In this document: positions 7,867 through 15,935 of the stretch, piece after piece
Numbering within the stretch: position 1 is the stretch's first letter
Layout of the letters: each line of letters starts with the position of its first letter
Assembly: GCA_019090895.1 (NCBI GenBank)
Contig: JAHRVB010000183.1
Location: 1 to 32,122, forward strand
From: Kangiellaceae bacterium
GTDB taxonomy: Bacteria; Pseudomonadota; Gammaproteobacteria; Enterobacterales; Kangiellaceae
Reading direction: 5' to 3'
DNA: 32,122 nucleotides
Program-made: the position numbers and the translations under genes
Notes under the pieces: generated by a model
Database searches by the model: none
Seen by the model: only the letters and a program-made list of their open reading frames with translations
What the model was told of the DNA's origin: nothing

Positions 7867-8352
7867 ATGACTCATACTCGACCCAAAATATTAATCAGCG
7901 CCTGCCTGCTTGGCGAGCAAGTTCGTTATGATGGCAAAGATAAACTATTAAATGATGATCGAATAGCAAACTGGCTGCAACAGAGTATCTTAGTGGCCAT
8001 TTGTCCAGAAGTGAGCGGAGGCTTATCGACACCAAGAGCACCTGCCGAATTGCAATCAAGAATTGAACCACAGCAGGTAATTACTATCAATAATGCGGAT
8101 GTCACCGATGCATTCAAAAAAGGGGCTCGTCAAGCGCTCGAACTCTGTATCAGCAATGATATTAAACTCGCGATTCTAACAGAAGGTAGCCCTTCTTGCG
8201 GAAGTTCGAATATTAACGATGGGCAGTTTAGACATCGGAAAATCCCTGGCGAAGGGCTCACCACCAAACTACTGCGCGAGAACAATATTACGGTTTTTAG
8301 CCATTTAGAAATAGACCGGGCTGAGCGTTATTATCAGACCTTACTCAACTAA
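7867..8352 (+). CDS. TudS/DUF523 family protein (thiouracil desulfurase-like)
   Basis: The 161-residue product is a full-length DUF523 protein. The three family cysteines are present: Cys13 in ISACLLGEQVRYDG, Cys46 in AICPEVSGGL and Cys111 in TEGSPSCGSSNI. In characterised TudS these ligate a [4Fe-4S] cluster that removes sulfur from 2-thiouracil, so the same chemistry is likely for thio-modified bases here. The ATG at 7867 gives the usual family start; the ribosome site is weak (GAGC-like, 12 bases upstream). The ATP-grasp gene follows after 58 bases on the same strand. Cytoplasmic. Confidence 0.85.
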   Translation: MTHTRPKILISACLLGEQVRYDGKDKLLNDDRIANWLQQSILVAICPEVSGGLSTPRAPAELQSRIEPQQVITINNADVTDAFKKGARQALELCISNDIKLAILTEGSPSCGSSNINDGQFRHRKIPGEGLTTKLLRENNITVFSHLEIDRAERYYQTLLN

Positions 8353-8410
8353 TAAATGTAGCTTATTAAATTAGCAACCCAAAATAATTGTAAGAAAGAA
8401 GGTAGAGAAG

Positions 8411-9280
8411 ATGAAAAAATGTGTATTGCTTACTATGGACAACCTAGACGAGTTTGACTGTTATGATTCGTTACTGCACAAACCACTCAAAGAGTTGGGT
8501 TGGCAAGCGCATGATATTTCCTGGAAAGACTCGGTCATTAATTGGGACGAGTTTGACGCCGTCATTATTCGATCTCCATGGGACTATCAAGAATACTGTG
8601 AAGAATTTCTTGCAGTGTTAGATAAAATCGAAAAATCTTCTGCATTGCTTATGAACAATATCGATTTGGTTCGTTGGAACATCAACAAAAAGTACTTAGC
8701 CGCTCTTCAGCAAAAAGGGATTACTCTTGTGCCAACACTCTGGTCAAACAATCTAGAGTCAAACGATCTCGAAAACGCATTTGTACATTTTGAAACGACC
8801 ATGCTCATTGTCAAACCTTGTATAAGCGCAGGCGCGTACGACACTTTCAAACTTAATAAAGAACAAGCTGCCGATCAAAATAGCGAGTTGATGGAATTAT
8901 TCTTCAATAGAGATTTCATGATTCAACCATTTGTTGAAAATATCGTTAAAGAAGGCGAGTTTTCGTTATTCTATTTTAATCACCAATTTAGCCACTGCAT
9001 TATCAAAAAGCCTAAGAAAAATGATTTTAGGGTACAAGAAGAATACGGTGGCCAACTCACATTAGTGGAACCTGAAACCAAATTATTAGCCGCTGCTGAA
9101 AAAGTCATAGATGCTCTCCCCTACCCTGCCATGTTTGCACGATTTGACTTTGTTCGTATTGATGATGAGTTTGCTATTATGGAAGCAGAATTGATTGAGC
9201 CATCCCTTTATTTTAATATGGATGACCAATCCGCTGAAAGATTTTCCAAGGCGTTTATTAAGTACTATGCTAATGCTTAA
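8411..9280 (+). CDS. ATP-grasp domain protein
   Basis: The 289-residue product begins at an ATG preceded by AAGGTAGAG. It has the layout of the RimK/glutathione-synthetase-like ATP-grasp group that includes DcsG. The N-terminal Rossmann-like part contains IIRSPWDYQEY. The linker NNIDLVRWNINKKYL is followed by the ATP-binding KPCISAGAYDT. Next come QPFVENIVKEGEFSLFYF, IIKKPKKNDFRVQEEYGG, and the metal-binding end RFDFVRIDDEFAIMEAELIE with its Glu residues. Such enzymes join a carboxylate to an amine or thiol using ATP. The substrates cannot be read from sequence. It may share a transcript with the DUF523 gene upstream. A strong hairpin follows its stop. Confidence 0.8.
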   Translation: MKKCVLLTMDNLDEFDCYDSLLHKPLKELGWQAHDISWKDSVINWDEFDAVIIRSPWDYQEYCEEFLAVLDKIEKSSALLMNNIDLVRWNINKKYLAALQQKGITLVPTLWSNNLESNDLENAFVHFETTMLIVKPCISAGAYDTFKLNKEQAADQNSELMELFFNRDFMIQPFVENIVKEGEFSLFYFNHQFSHCIIKKPKKNDFRVQEEYGGQLTLVEPETKLLAAAEKVIDALPYPAMFARFDFVRIDDEFAIMEAELIEPSLYFNMDDQSAERFSKAFIKYYANA

Positions 9281-9286
9281 GATTTA

Positions 9287-9329
9287 ACACGGTATCCAAT
9301 AAAAATAATTAACTTATTGAATACCGTGT
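9287..9329 (+). terminator. long inverted repeat after the ATP-grasp gene
   Basis: ACACGGTAT (9287-9295) and ATACCGTGT (9321-9329) pair perfectly. After one mismatch, CAATAA and TTATTG pair as well, with an 11-base AT-rich loop. The structure starts seven bases after the stop. No U-run follows, so it is either a weak terminator or an mRNA 3' end stabiliser. Confidence 0.5.
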
Positions 9330-9388
9330 ATCATGGAAAAACTCGATAGACTTGGTGTTTATATTTAAATTTTTGACCGGAGATATAG

Positions 9389-9658
9389 ATGGATTTTTCA
9401 GAGAATGAACGAACTCTCATCAATAGAGCATCCAGGAAAACAGAACCGAATTCAATCGTACAGATATTCGTTCTTATAACTTTATTTATCGGAATGTGTA
9501 CATTTTTACTCGGGCTTATAGAAATTCAACACTTTACTTATTTGAGTTATTTTATAACTTTAGTTTTGATTATCACCATCTTGTCTCGCTCACGTCGACC
9601 GACCTATAAAGAATTAGTTGATTTATTAGTCAGTAAGTCCAATACCAATCACGATTAA
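9389..9658 (+). CDS. small membrane protein
   Basis: The 89-residue product starts at an ATG with GGAG eight bases upstream. After a polar N-terminus of about 22 residues come two hydrophobic segments (roughly 24-42 and 47-64), a basic SRSRRP turn and a polar C-terminus. This is the shape of a two-helix inner-membrane protein. I recognise no family. It lies downstream of the 9287-9329 hairpin and is probably its own transcription unit. Confidence 0.6.
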   Translation: MDFSENERTLINRASRKTEPNSIVQIFVLITLFIGMCTFLLGLIEIQHFTYLSYFITLVLIITILSRSRRPTYKELVDLLVSKSNTNHD

Positions 9659-9668
9659 ATTATTCGAT

Positions 9669-9776
9669 TTAGAAAAAGATGTAGCAAGTAAAAACTAACC
9701 CAATCGACAAGAACAATTGTGCTAACTTTGGCTGCCCAGAAATACCTCGATTTAAACCACCTGCAAATCCGAACCG
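9669..9776 (-). pseudogene. possible C-terminal remnant of a membrane protein
   Basis: A minus-strand frame of 35 codons between stops, with no start codon, reads GFAGGLNRGISGQPKLAQ followed by a hydrophobic segment LFLSIGLVFTCYIFF and a TAA (9669-9671). It looks like the tail of a membrane protein whose upstream part is gone. I cannot name the family. A chance open frame is possible. Confidence 0.25.
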
Positions 9777-10153
9777 TTAGATATTGCACCTCGTCGTTAA
9801 AATAATAAAGCCATTGCGTATTGAACTTTAAAATTCAAACTCTTAGCGGTCTAATTACGTCTATAGAATGACGAGAGTATTTGCTCAAGCATTATATTTA
9901 TCACGACGGAAGCAATACTTATGTGGTTAAAAGGACCAACAGTTAGTTTAAGTGACTTACTGTTTCTGCTGCCGCTTAAGTAAATATCTCTCAACTGACT
10001 GATTTACATGAACTTAATGATTATGGCATAGGGATTGCTCTATACCCTAGGAAAACTAAGTTCACCTGCTCTTTAATAGAATTGATAACAACTTACTCAA
10101 AATATTTAAAATAAACATAAACTCATAACAGTTAAAACCAAGAGGGAGCCAAA
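9777..10153. other. intergenic stretch without recognised features
   Basis: About 375 AT-rich bases. They presumably contain the promoter of the repeat lipoprotein, but I see no clear -35/-10 pair. A 20-codon ATG frame near 9921 (starting MWLKGPTV) lacks a ribosome site and is probably not a gene. GAGGGAG at 10142-10148 serves the gene at 10154. Confidence 0.5.
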
Positions 10154-10927
10154 ATGTCTAAATTCACTTCAAGCCCATCTAAATCTATATTGTCCGCAGC
10201 ATTAGTCTTTGCACTCGGGGGCTGTATTACTATTAATGCTAAATCTCTCGATTATGAAGATACTCGTAAACTCACAACGCCTGCAGGCAACGCAAAAGTG
10301 TTTGAAATTGACGCTGCGGCAGGTTTTTTAAAAATAGTCGGTGACGACAGTCTCAGTGAAATTAAGATCACTGCCGATATTCTGGCATTTGACGATGATA
10401 TTGAATTGAACCTTGAGTCCTCCGGCGACCGCATTGAACTCACGGCCGATGCCAATTACAAAAACTATACCAATTGGAATGGAAATGGGCCCAAAATAGA
10501 CTTAACAATAAGAGTACCTAGCCATATTAAACTAGAGATTAAAGACGGCTCTGGCAGTATTGAAATAAAAGAAATGGGCAACAGTATTGCTATCACAGAC
10601 GGTTCGGGCAGTATTGATATCTTACGAGTTAAAGGTGATCTTAATATCGATGATGGTTCAGGAAGTCTTGATATTTCAGATATTACTGGCAACGTGGTTA
10701 TCGAGGACGGTTCAGGGAGTATCGAAATTGAACAAGTAACTGGCACTCTGAATATAGATGACGGTTCCGGCGGGTTGGATGTTTTTGATATTGGCGGACT
10801 CGTCACTATTGATGATGGTTCTGGCGGGATAAAACTAAAGAAACTTAGAAATGGCGTCACAATTATTGAAGAAGGCAGCGGTGGATTATCGATGTCGGAT
10901 ATCGAAGGCCCAGTAACTATGGATTGA
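10154..10927 (+). CDS. lipoprotein with DUF4097-like beta-helix repeats
   Basis: The 257-residue product starts at an ATG with GAGGGAG upstream. The signal peptide ends in a lipobox, LGGC, with Cys24 as the acylation site, so it is probably anchored in the outer membrane. After a beta-rich region (about 45-125) come seven tandem repeats starting D-G-S-G at residues 131, 149, 167, 185, 203 and 221, then E-G-S-G at 240. The period is 18 residues except for the last gap of 19. The consensus is DGSGSIDI-x3-G-x-V/L-x-I-D. This is the right-handed beta-helix pattern of DUF4097 (putative adhesin), here unusually regular. The protein stops at the end of a repeat. A strong terminator follows. Function unknown; an envelope structural or surface role is inferred. 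Confidence 0.8.
   Translation: MSKFTSSPSKSILSAALVFALGGCITINAKSLDYEDTRKLTTPAGNAKVFEIDAAAGFLKIVGDDSLSEIKITADILAFDDDIELNLESSGDRIELTADANYKNYTNWNGNGPKIDLTIRVPSHIKLEIKDGSGSIEIKEMGNSIAITDGSGSIDILRVKGDLNIDDGSGSLDISDITGNVVIEDGSGSIEIEQVTGTLNIDDGSGGLDVFDIGGLVTIDDGSGGIKLKKLRNGVTIIEEGSGGLSMSDIEGPVTMD
10545..10927 (+). repeat. tandem 54-base coding repeats
   Basis: The segment encodes the seven DGSG-type units, six of them exactly 54 bases apart. At DNA level the units share a core like GATGGTTCAGGCAGT but differ elsewhere. They have therefore diverged while the protein pattern was kept. Confidence 0.75.
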
Positions 10928-10986
10928 TTTTCACCGGTTTTCCAGCAATGGCCGACCGGCAACTCTACAAGAAAGGTTAACTCAAT

Positions 10987-11010
10987 GGGGCTTCGGCCCC
11001 CTTTTTTATT
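10987..11010 (+). terminator. rho-independent terminator after the repeat lipoprotein
   Basis: GGGGC, the stable tetraloop TTCG and GCCCC are followed by CTTTTTTATT. This is a textbook intrinsic terminator on the plus strand, 60 bases after the stop at 10927. Confidence 0.95.
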
Positions 11011-11120
11011 GCTGCCATCAATTGCTAATTTGAGATAAACTGCTTTGAATTACTTAGAATTTCAATTCTGCACATTGCGAATCCAGCAGATTTGAGATAA
11101 CCAAACATTGAGAATCTTTG

Positions 11121-11543
11121 ATGACATATTTGTGGTTAAAAGCACTTCACATCATATTTATCACCAGTTGGTTTGCCGGTTTATTTTATTTACCCCGTTT
11201 ATTCGTTAATTTAGCCATGGCTGAAACGAATGAAACTTATCAACACTTGTTAACCATGGCCAACAAGCTTTATCGGTTTGTCACCCCATTTATGTTTTTA
11301 AGTATTGGGTTTGGATTAGGAATGTTTCATTTGAATCCGGGCTTATGGGGGATTGGATGGTTTAAAGCGAAGTTAGCGTTAGTCACCACTCTGATTATCT
11401 ATCACTTCGTCTGTGGTCATTACCTCAAGAAATTTATTACTAACCGATCGGCAAAAACTCATGTCTATTTTAGATACTTTAATGAATATCCGGTGTTAGT
11501 ACTCTTTGCGGTCGTGATTTTGGTTGTGGTTAAACCTTTTTAG
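11121..11543 (+). CDS. hemJ: HemJ/CopD-like membrane protein, protoporphyrinogen IX oxidase
   Basis: The ATG at 11121 is chosen; an in-frame TTG directly before it would add one residue. The 140-residue product has four transmembrane helices. It shows the HemJ (UPF0093) pattern: LWLKALHIIFITSWFAGLFY with the conserved His in helix 1, PRLFV, and later KAKLALV then YHFVCGHYLKKF. HemJ oxidises protoporphyrinogen IX to protoporphyrin IX in the membrane, the next-to-last step of heme synthesis, in bacteria without HemG or HemY. hemL lies 2.7 kb downstream on the same strand but is not in the same operon. Databases often label the family CopD-like. Confidence 0.82.
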   Translation: MTYLWLKALHIIFITSWFAGLFYLPRLFVNLAMAETNETYQHLLTMANKLYRFVTPFMFLSIGFGLGMFHLNPGLWGIGWFKAKLALVTTLIIYHFVCGHYLKKFITNRSAKTHVYFRYFNEYPVLVLFAVVILVVVKPF

Positions 11544-11565
11544 TATTGCTGGGGATAAGTGGCGA

Positions 11566-11592
11566 ACAGTCACATACATGCCGTAACTGTTT
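11566..11592 (+). terminator. weak terminator-like hairpin after hemJ
   Basis: AACAGT and ACTGTT are separated by a 15-base loop and followed by TTATTTC. The position between convergent genes suits termination, but the stem is short and the loop long. Confidence 0.3.
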
Positions 11593-11610
11593 TATTTCTA
11601 TGACCCTGTT

Positions 11611-12900
11611 CTATTTTCGTTTAAGAATTTCTAAACGATTAATTTGCTCTAGCTCAATCGAAACTTGGAGTACGCCACCTTCCCGTGGTATATCGATGTA
11701 GACTTTTCCTTTATTGATTCGATTTAACTTCCCGGTGAATGTTTTCCCGTCGCTTCTGGAAATACGGGCTTGTTGTTTCATGAATCCCCCGATATCCGAC
11801 AGGGATTCAATTTCGAATTCACGGTGCACGATAATGGTTTCAAATCTTTGATTTTGATTCACAGCATCTTCGCCTCTGCCATCAATAAAATCGATTGCTG
11901 TAAATTTGTCATGAGTCCAATCTTTGAATAAAGGCCCCGTGATTTGCCCGTTCATTTGTAACTTTAATCCGGTTATATCTCTCAGTTCTTTTTCGTCATA
12001 GAAACCCAAATCCGTTAATGAAAAACTTGGTTTAGGCTCTATAGAAATTTCGGTGATACTTCCGGGTTGTAAATAGGCTTTATAAAAACGGCTCCCTGTT
12101 GGGGTGATTTTTACATCCGCAGCGACGAATTTACTTTTAACTTGTTTCATATGCTCCAGCAAATAGGCATCAATAGAGGTCTGAGCTTTGAGCGCACAAT
12201 ATTCGTTTCTGTGGCGGTTGTAACCGACGTCTTCCACTTTAACTGAAATCAATTCAACTGAAGGCGCATTCGCTAGTGGGTCTTCATCACTTTGCAATTC
12301 ATAAATCCCCGCGATATCGAACTGGTAATCAATAATTGACGTTTCCTCGATATCTAGTTTTCCAGCCCCTACTAGATTGCCGTTATAGCCATCCCGTTTA
12401 AACTCTAAATCAGACGAGAGAACCAAATAGTCATACCCCATTGCGAAATACTGATTAAACCCTATTTTGTTGATGTTACCGCAAGCAACCGCTGATAGTT
12501 CGTTCCAACTATTTTTGCGTTCAGACGTTGCTATCATTTTAACCAACGAAGGCGTAAGACGTATAACGACATTGTCTAGCGAAAGGTTAAACGATTCAGG
12601 TAAGGACTTATCGTTAACTTGCGAACCGAGAAAAGCCATGCTGAAAACAGAACCAGTGGAGAAAGTCACTTTGTTGATGGCGACATTAATATCTGCATCT
12701 TTTAGATAGATGTCGACTCCCCCTACAACAACATTTCCCATGATCGTTAATGCCGAAGTAGCGTAATCGAAGTCTACTCTGGGGCCAAGTTGTTTATTAA
12801 TGAGGTCTAAATCTTGTTTAAGCTTCCATTGAGCACCAATATATAAGCTGAGGCCAATGATGACGGCAAAAATGGCCGTTCTGACTAAGAGACGATACAT
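11611..12900 (-). CDS. membrane-anchored protein of unknown function
   Basis: I choose the ATG at 12898-12900 (MYRLLVRT), with AGGTGA about 11 bases upstream, giving 429 residues. A GTG five codons earlier (12913-12915) overlaps that ribosome site. One N-terminal helix (about 4-23, TAIFAVIIGLSLYIGA) anchors a long periplasmic part. That part is rich in beta strands of alternating hydrophobic pattern and reminiscent of AsmA/DUF945-type envelope proteins, though I cannot assign it to either. Two Cys residues (in AVACGNI and NEYCALK) could form a disulfide. The C-terminal 80 residues (RSDGKTFTGKLNRINKGKVY onward) look like a separate small beta domain. It is a single gene convergent with hemJ. 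Confidence 0.7.
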   Translation of the reverse strand: MYRLLVRTAIFAVIIGLSLYIGAQWKLKQDLDLINKQLGPRVDFDYATSALTIMGNVVVGGVDIYLKDADINVAINKVTFSTGSVFSMAFLGSQVNDKSLPESFNLSLDNVVIRLTPSLVKMIATSERKNSWNELSAVACGNINKIGFNQYFAMGYDYLVLSSDLEFKRDGYNGNLVGAGKLDIEETSIIDYQFDIAGIYELQSDEDPLANAPSVELISVKVEDVGYNRHRNEYCALKAQTSIDAYLLEHMKQVKSKFVAADVKITPTGSRFYKAYLQPGSITEISIEPKPSFSLTDLGFYDEKELRDITGLKLQMNGQITGPLFKDWTHDKFTAIDFIDGRGEDAVNQNQRFETIIVHREFEIESLSDIGGFMKQQARISRSDGKTFTGKLNRINKGKVYIDIPREGGVLQVSIELEQINRLEILKRK

Positions 12901-13187
12901 AGTGTTTACTTTCACCTAAATAAATTCTTATTGATCCTTTTGCCAAGAATACTAATAGAACTAAGAATACAAGTAAATGAAACTCAGCACTAAACAAAGC
13001 CTACGGCGGAATGCTACAATCCTACTCTGTTAGCCCAATAAATTCAAAGCCCAAGCGGTTATATTCAAAGATAAGAAACGCATATCCATGCGATTATCTC
13101 CGCACGAGTCCACTGCCCACTAAAACAATACCCAAGACCAGCAAAAAGGAATAAAATAGCCGCAATTTATACGTTTAGGATTTCGGA

Positions 13188-14201
13188 ATGAATTTCAGAG
13201 CCCAACACCTTCTTTCTGTCAGAGAGTTATCATCAGACTCTATCGAAGAGATATTCGCGGTTGCAGAAAAAATGCGTCCTTATGCGAATCGCCAGAAGGT
13301 AACTCGAGTGTTGGAAGGTGCTGTCCTAGGTAATATGTTTTTTGAGCCCAGTACTCGAACCCGAGTGAGTTTTGGGTGCGCCTTTAATCTGTTGGGCGGC
13401 GAAGTTAGGGAAACAACCGGTCTGTCGAATTCTGCGCTGGCCAAGGGAGAGTCGCTTTATGATACGGCTCAAGTACTTTCCGGTTATAGCGACGTTATAG
13501 TGATGCGCCACCCCCAATCACATTCCGTCGAAGAGTTTTCCTTAGGCAGTCGCATACCAGTCATTAATGGCGGTGACGGTCCCAATGAACACCCGACTCA
13601 AGCATTGCTCGATTTGTTTACTATCAAGAATGAACTGGCTCGCCTCGGGCAATCAATTGACCAACTAAGCCTAACTTTACTCGGAGACTTAAAACACGGC
13701 CGAACGGTGCATTCTTTGTGTCATTTATTATCGCTCTACAGCGGTCTAAAAATCCAACTCGTTGCACCAGAAGCACTGAGTTTACCCTCTTCGTATGTCG
13801 ATCTATTAGTGAACGCTGGACATCAAGTTGAAATAGGAAGCAATTTGGAGAAAGGGTTGTCTCAGGCCAATATCATTTATCAAACAAGAATCCAAGAAGA
13901 GCGATTCGCATCGGCCGAAGAAGCCAATCAATATAAAGGCTACTTCCGTTTAAACAAGCAAATATACTCCGATCACTGTTTACCCAACGCAGTCATCATG
14001 CATCCTTTGCCACGGGATTCCAGAAACAATGCCAACGAACTCGACAACGATTTAAATAAAGAACCTGGCTTGGCTATTTTTAGACAAACCGATAATGGGG
14101 TTCTTGTTCGAATGGCGTTGTTTGCTTGCATTCTTGGAGTCGAGAATCAACTCTCGAAACATGAGCGAAACGTCAACTGGCATGTTGGACTACGCAAGTA
14201 A
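13188..14201 (+). CDS. pyrB: aspartate carbamoyltransferase
   Basis: The 337-residue product starts at an ATG with AGGATTTCGGA just upstream. It carries the carbamoyl-phosphate site FEPSTRTRVSF (about 53-63), the domain-junction HPTQALLDLF, and MHPLPRDSR near the end. It joins aspartate and carbamoyl phosphate to make carbamoyl aspartate in pyrimidine synthesis. The sequence FGCAFNLLGG after the first motif, and a length near 338 rather than about 310, mark the long form known from Shewanella-type bacteria. No regulatory chain gene (pyrI) is next to it, so this form probably acts without that subunit. hemL follows after a 49-base gap and may be co-transcribed. Some 270 bases upstream hold no other gene and presumably the promoter. 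Confidence 0.95.
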   Translation: MNFRAQHLLSVRELSSDSIEEIFAVAEKMRPYANRQKVTRVLEGAVLGNMFFEPSTRTRVSFGCAFNLLGGEVRETTGLSNSALAKGESLYDTAQVLSGYSDVIVMRHPQSHSVEEFSLGSRIPVINGGDGPNEHPTQALLDLFTIKNELARLGQSIDQLSLTLLGDLKHGRTVHSLCHLLSLYSGLKIQLVAPEALSLPSSYVDLLVNAGHQVEIGSNLEKGLSQANIIYQTRIQEERFASAEEANQYKGYFRLNKQIYSDHCLPNAVIMHPLPRDSRNNANELDNDLNKEPGLAIFRQTDNGVLVRMALFACILGVENQLSKHERNVNWHVGLRK

Positions 14202-14250
14202 CCCACTAACAAGAACTCACCACTAATAATTGAAGAGAACGACAACTAAA

Positions 14251-15534
14251 ATGAGCAAATCTACAGACTTATATAATCAATCGAAAGAATTTATCCCCGG
14301 AGCGGTTAACTCCCCTGTCAGGGCCTTTAACGGTGTGGGCGGCACACCGGTATTTGTTGAAAAAGCCGATGGAGCCTATTTTACTGATGTCGACGGCAAT
14401 CAATATATCGATTATGTTGGCTCATGGGGCCCAATGGTTCATGGGCACAATCACCCAGCGATTCGAACAGCAGTGGTCGAAGCCGCTGTAAATGGCTTAA
14501 GTTTCGGCGCACCCACGGAAATAGAACTCACCATGGCAAAGACTGTCTGTGAATTTATTCCGTCGATTGAACAAGTAAGAATGGTCAGTTCAGGAACGGA
14601 AGCAACGATGTCTGCGATTCGATTAGCTAGAGGTTACACCGGAAGAGATAAACTCATTAAGTTTGAAGGTTGCTACCACGGACATGCCGACTGCTTGTTA
14701 GTGAAAGCGGGATCTGGCGCACTTACGCTTGGCGAACCAACGTCACCAGGAGTACCGGCGGATTTTGCAAAACATACACTGACTGCCGAATTCAATAATA
14801 TAGACAGTGTAAGAGAGCTGTTTGAAGCCAACCCTGATGAGATCGCAACCGTTATTGTTGAACCGATTCCGGGAAATATGAATTGCATTCCGCCGAATGA
14901 CGGATTCTTGCAACAACTCAGAGAGCTGTGTGATCAATTTAAAGCAGTGCTCATTTTTGATGAAGTCATGTGCGGCTTACGAGTTGGACCAGGCAGCGCA
15001 CAACAACTTTATAATGTAACACCGGATTTAACGACCCTAGGAAAAATAATTGGCGGCGGCATGCCAGTGGGTGCGTTTGGCGGCAAAAAAGAAATTATGC
15101 AATTTCTAGCGCCAGCAGGCCCGGTTTATCAAGCCGGAACACTTTCTGGAAATCCCATTGCAATGTCAGCGGGTTTAGCTTCTCTTAACCTATTGAAACA
15201 AGATGGCTTTTTCGCGCCATTGTATACTTATACAAAGAAACTAGTTGATGGTCTTCAGTTGTTAGCCGATAAACACAACGTGCCTTTCACAACGAATCAT
15301 ATAGGAAGCATGTTTGGACTATTTTTCACAAACGAGAAAAAAGTCACCCATTTTTCTCAAGTTGTTAATTCAAATCAAGAAAATTTCAAAAAATTCTTTC
15401 ACGGTATGCTTGAGCAAGGTGTCTATTTAGCACCATCGGCTTTTGAAACCGGGTTCGTTTCTGCTGCACATAATGACGAGACATTAGAAAAGACGCTCGC
15501 GGCGGCAGATATTGCATTTGCGAAATTAATTTAA
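14251..15534 (+). CDS. hemL: glutamate-1-semialdehyde 2,1-aminomutase
   Basis: I choose the ATG at 14251 ([22 protein letters not shown] start), giving 427 residues, the usual HemL length; an in-frame TTG at 14230 would add seven unusual residues. It is a fold-type I PLP aminotransferase. Visible motifs are the N-terminal [11 protein letters not shown], the cofactor region [16 protein letters not shown], the strand FDEVMCGLR, and the PLP lysine in [17 protein letters not shown]. It converts glutamate-1-semialdehyde to 5-aminolevulinate, the heme precursor, in the C5 pathway. It follows pyrB closely. A large inverted repeat lies 13 bases after the stop. Confidence 0.96.
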   Translation: MSKSTDLYNQSKEFIPGAVNSPVRAFNGVGGTPVFVEKADGAYFTDVDGNQYIDYVGSWGPMVHGHNHPAIRTAVVEAAVNGLSFGAPTEIELTMAKTVCEFIPSIEQVRMVSSGTEATMSAIRLARGYTGRDKLIKFEGCYHGHADCLLVKAGSGALTLGEPTSPGVPADFAKHTLTAEFNNIDSVRELFEANPDEIATVIVEPIPGNMNCIPPNDGFLQQLRELCDQFKAVLIFDEVMCGLRVGPGSAQQLYNVTPDLTTLGKIIGGGMPVGAFGGKKEIMQFLAPAGPVYQAGTLSGNPIAMSAGLASLNLLKQDGFFAPLYTYTKKLVDGLQLLADKHNVPFTTNHIGSMFGLFFTNEKKVTHFSQVVNSNQENFKKFFHGMLEQGVYLAPSAFETGFVSAAHNDETLEKTLAAADIAFAKLI

Positions 15535-15546
15535 CTTTTTAGAAAT

Positions 15547-15593
15547 CCTTATTAGAGAGTATCCTTTGAAAGGCAACATATTCTCTAATAAGG
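15547..15593. terminator. 12-base perfect inverted repeat after hemL
   Basis: CCTTATTAGAGA (15547-15558) and TCTCTAATAAGG (15582-15593) pair without mismatch. The 23-base loop itself holds a small palindrome, CCTTTGAAAGG. The flanks are TTTTT before and AAAAA after, so on neither strand does a U-run directly follow the stem. The most likely role is transcription termination or 3' end protection of hemL. Confidence 0.5.
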
Positions 15594-15935
15594 AAAAACA
15601 AAACAATTCGCAGTTTCTGAAAAATAGTTGTTTTTTCTTTTCCACAACTCCTCCTCCCTTGTAAATAAATACTCATCATTAGAATCAAACATAAAACAAC
15701 CTTTAAAATGACAAACAAATGGACCTTTTCTCTCGTTAAAATGTGTGAATAGTGACAAAACCATTAGTTTTCTTCGACCAGTGTAAAGTTTTGTAAAGAA
15801 GAAAATTGTTTTGAACCATTAAAGACAACACCACTCTATCTACACGCTCATTTTGAGAAGAACAAATGATTTGTTCAGTCGCGACAATTTAGCTTTTAAC
15901 ACTTAATATCTTATAGAATACTGAGGGGAGTTCCC
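15594..15935. other. AT-rich upstream region of the acidic lipoprotein gene
   Basis: About 340 very AT-rich bases without a recognisable gene. The end carries a strong ribosome site, GAGGGGAG, before the GTG at 15936. No clear promoter could be chosen by eye. Confidence 0.5.

Noticed and set aside
10465..10962. A 165-codon minus-strand frame rich in LPEPSSI repeats
   Set aside because: It is the mirror of the 54-base repeats in the lipoprotein gene. The regularity comes from the real plus-strand repeats, and it has no start signals.
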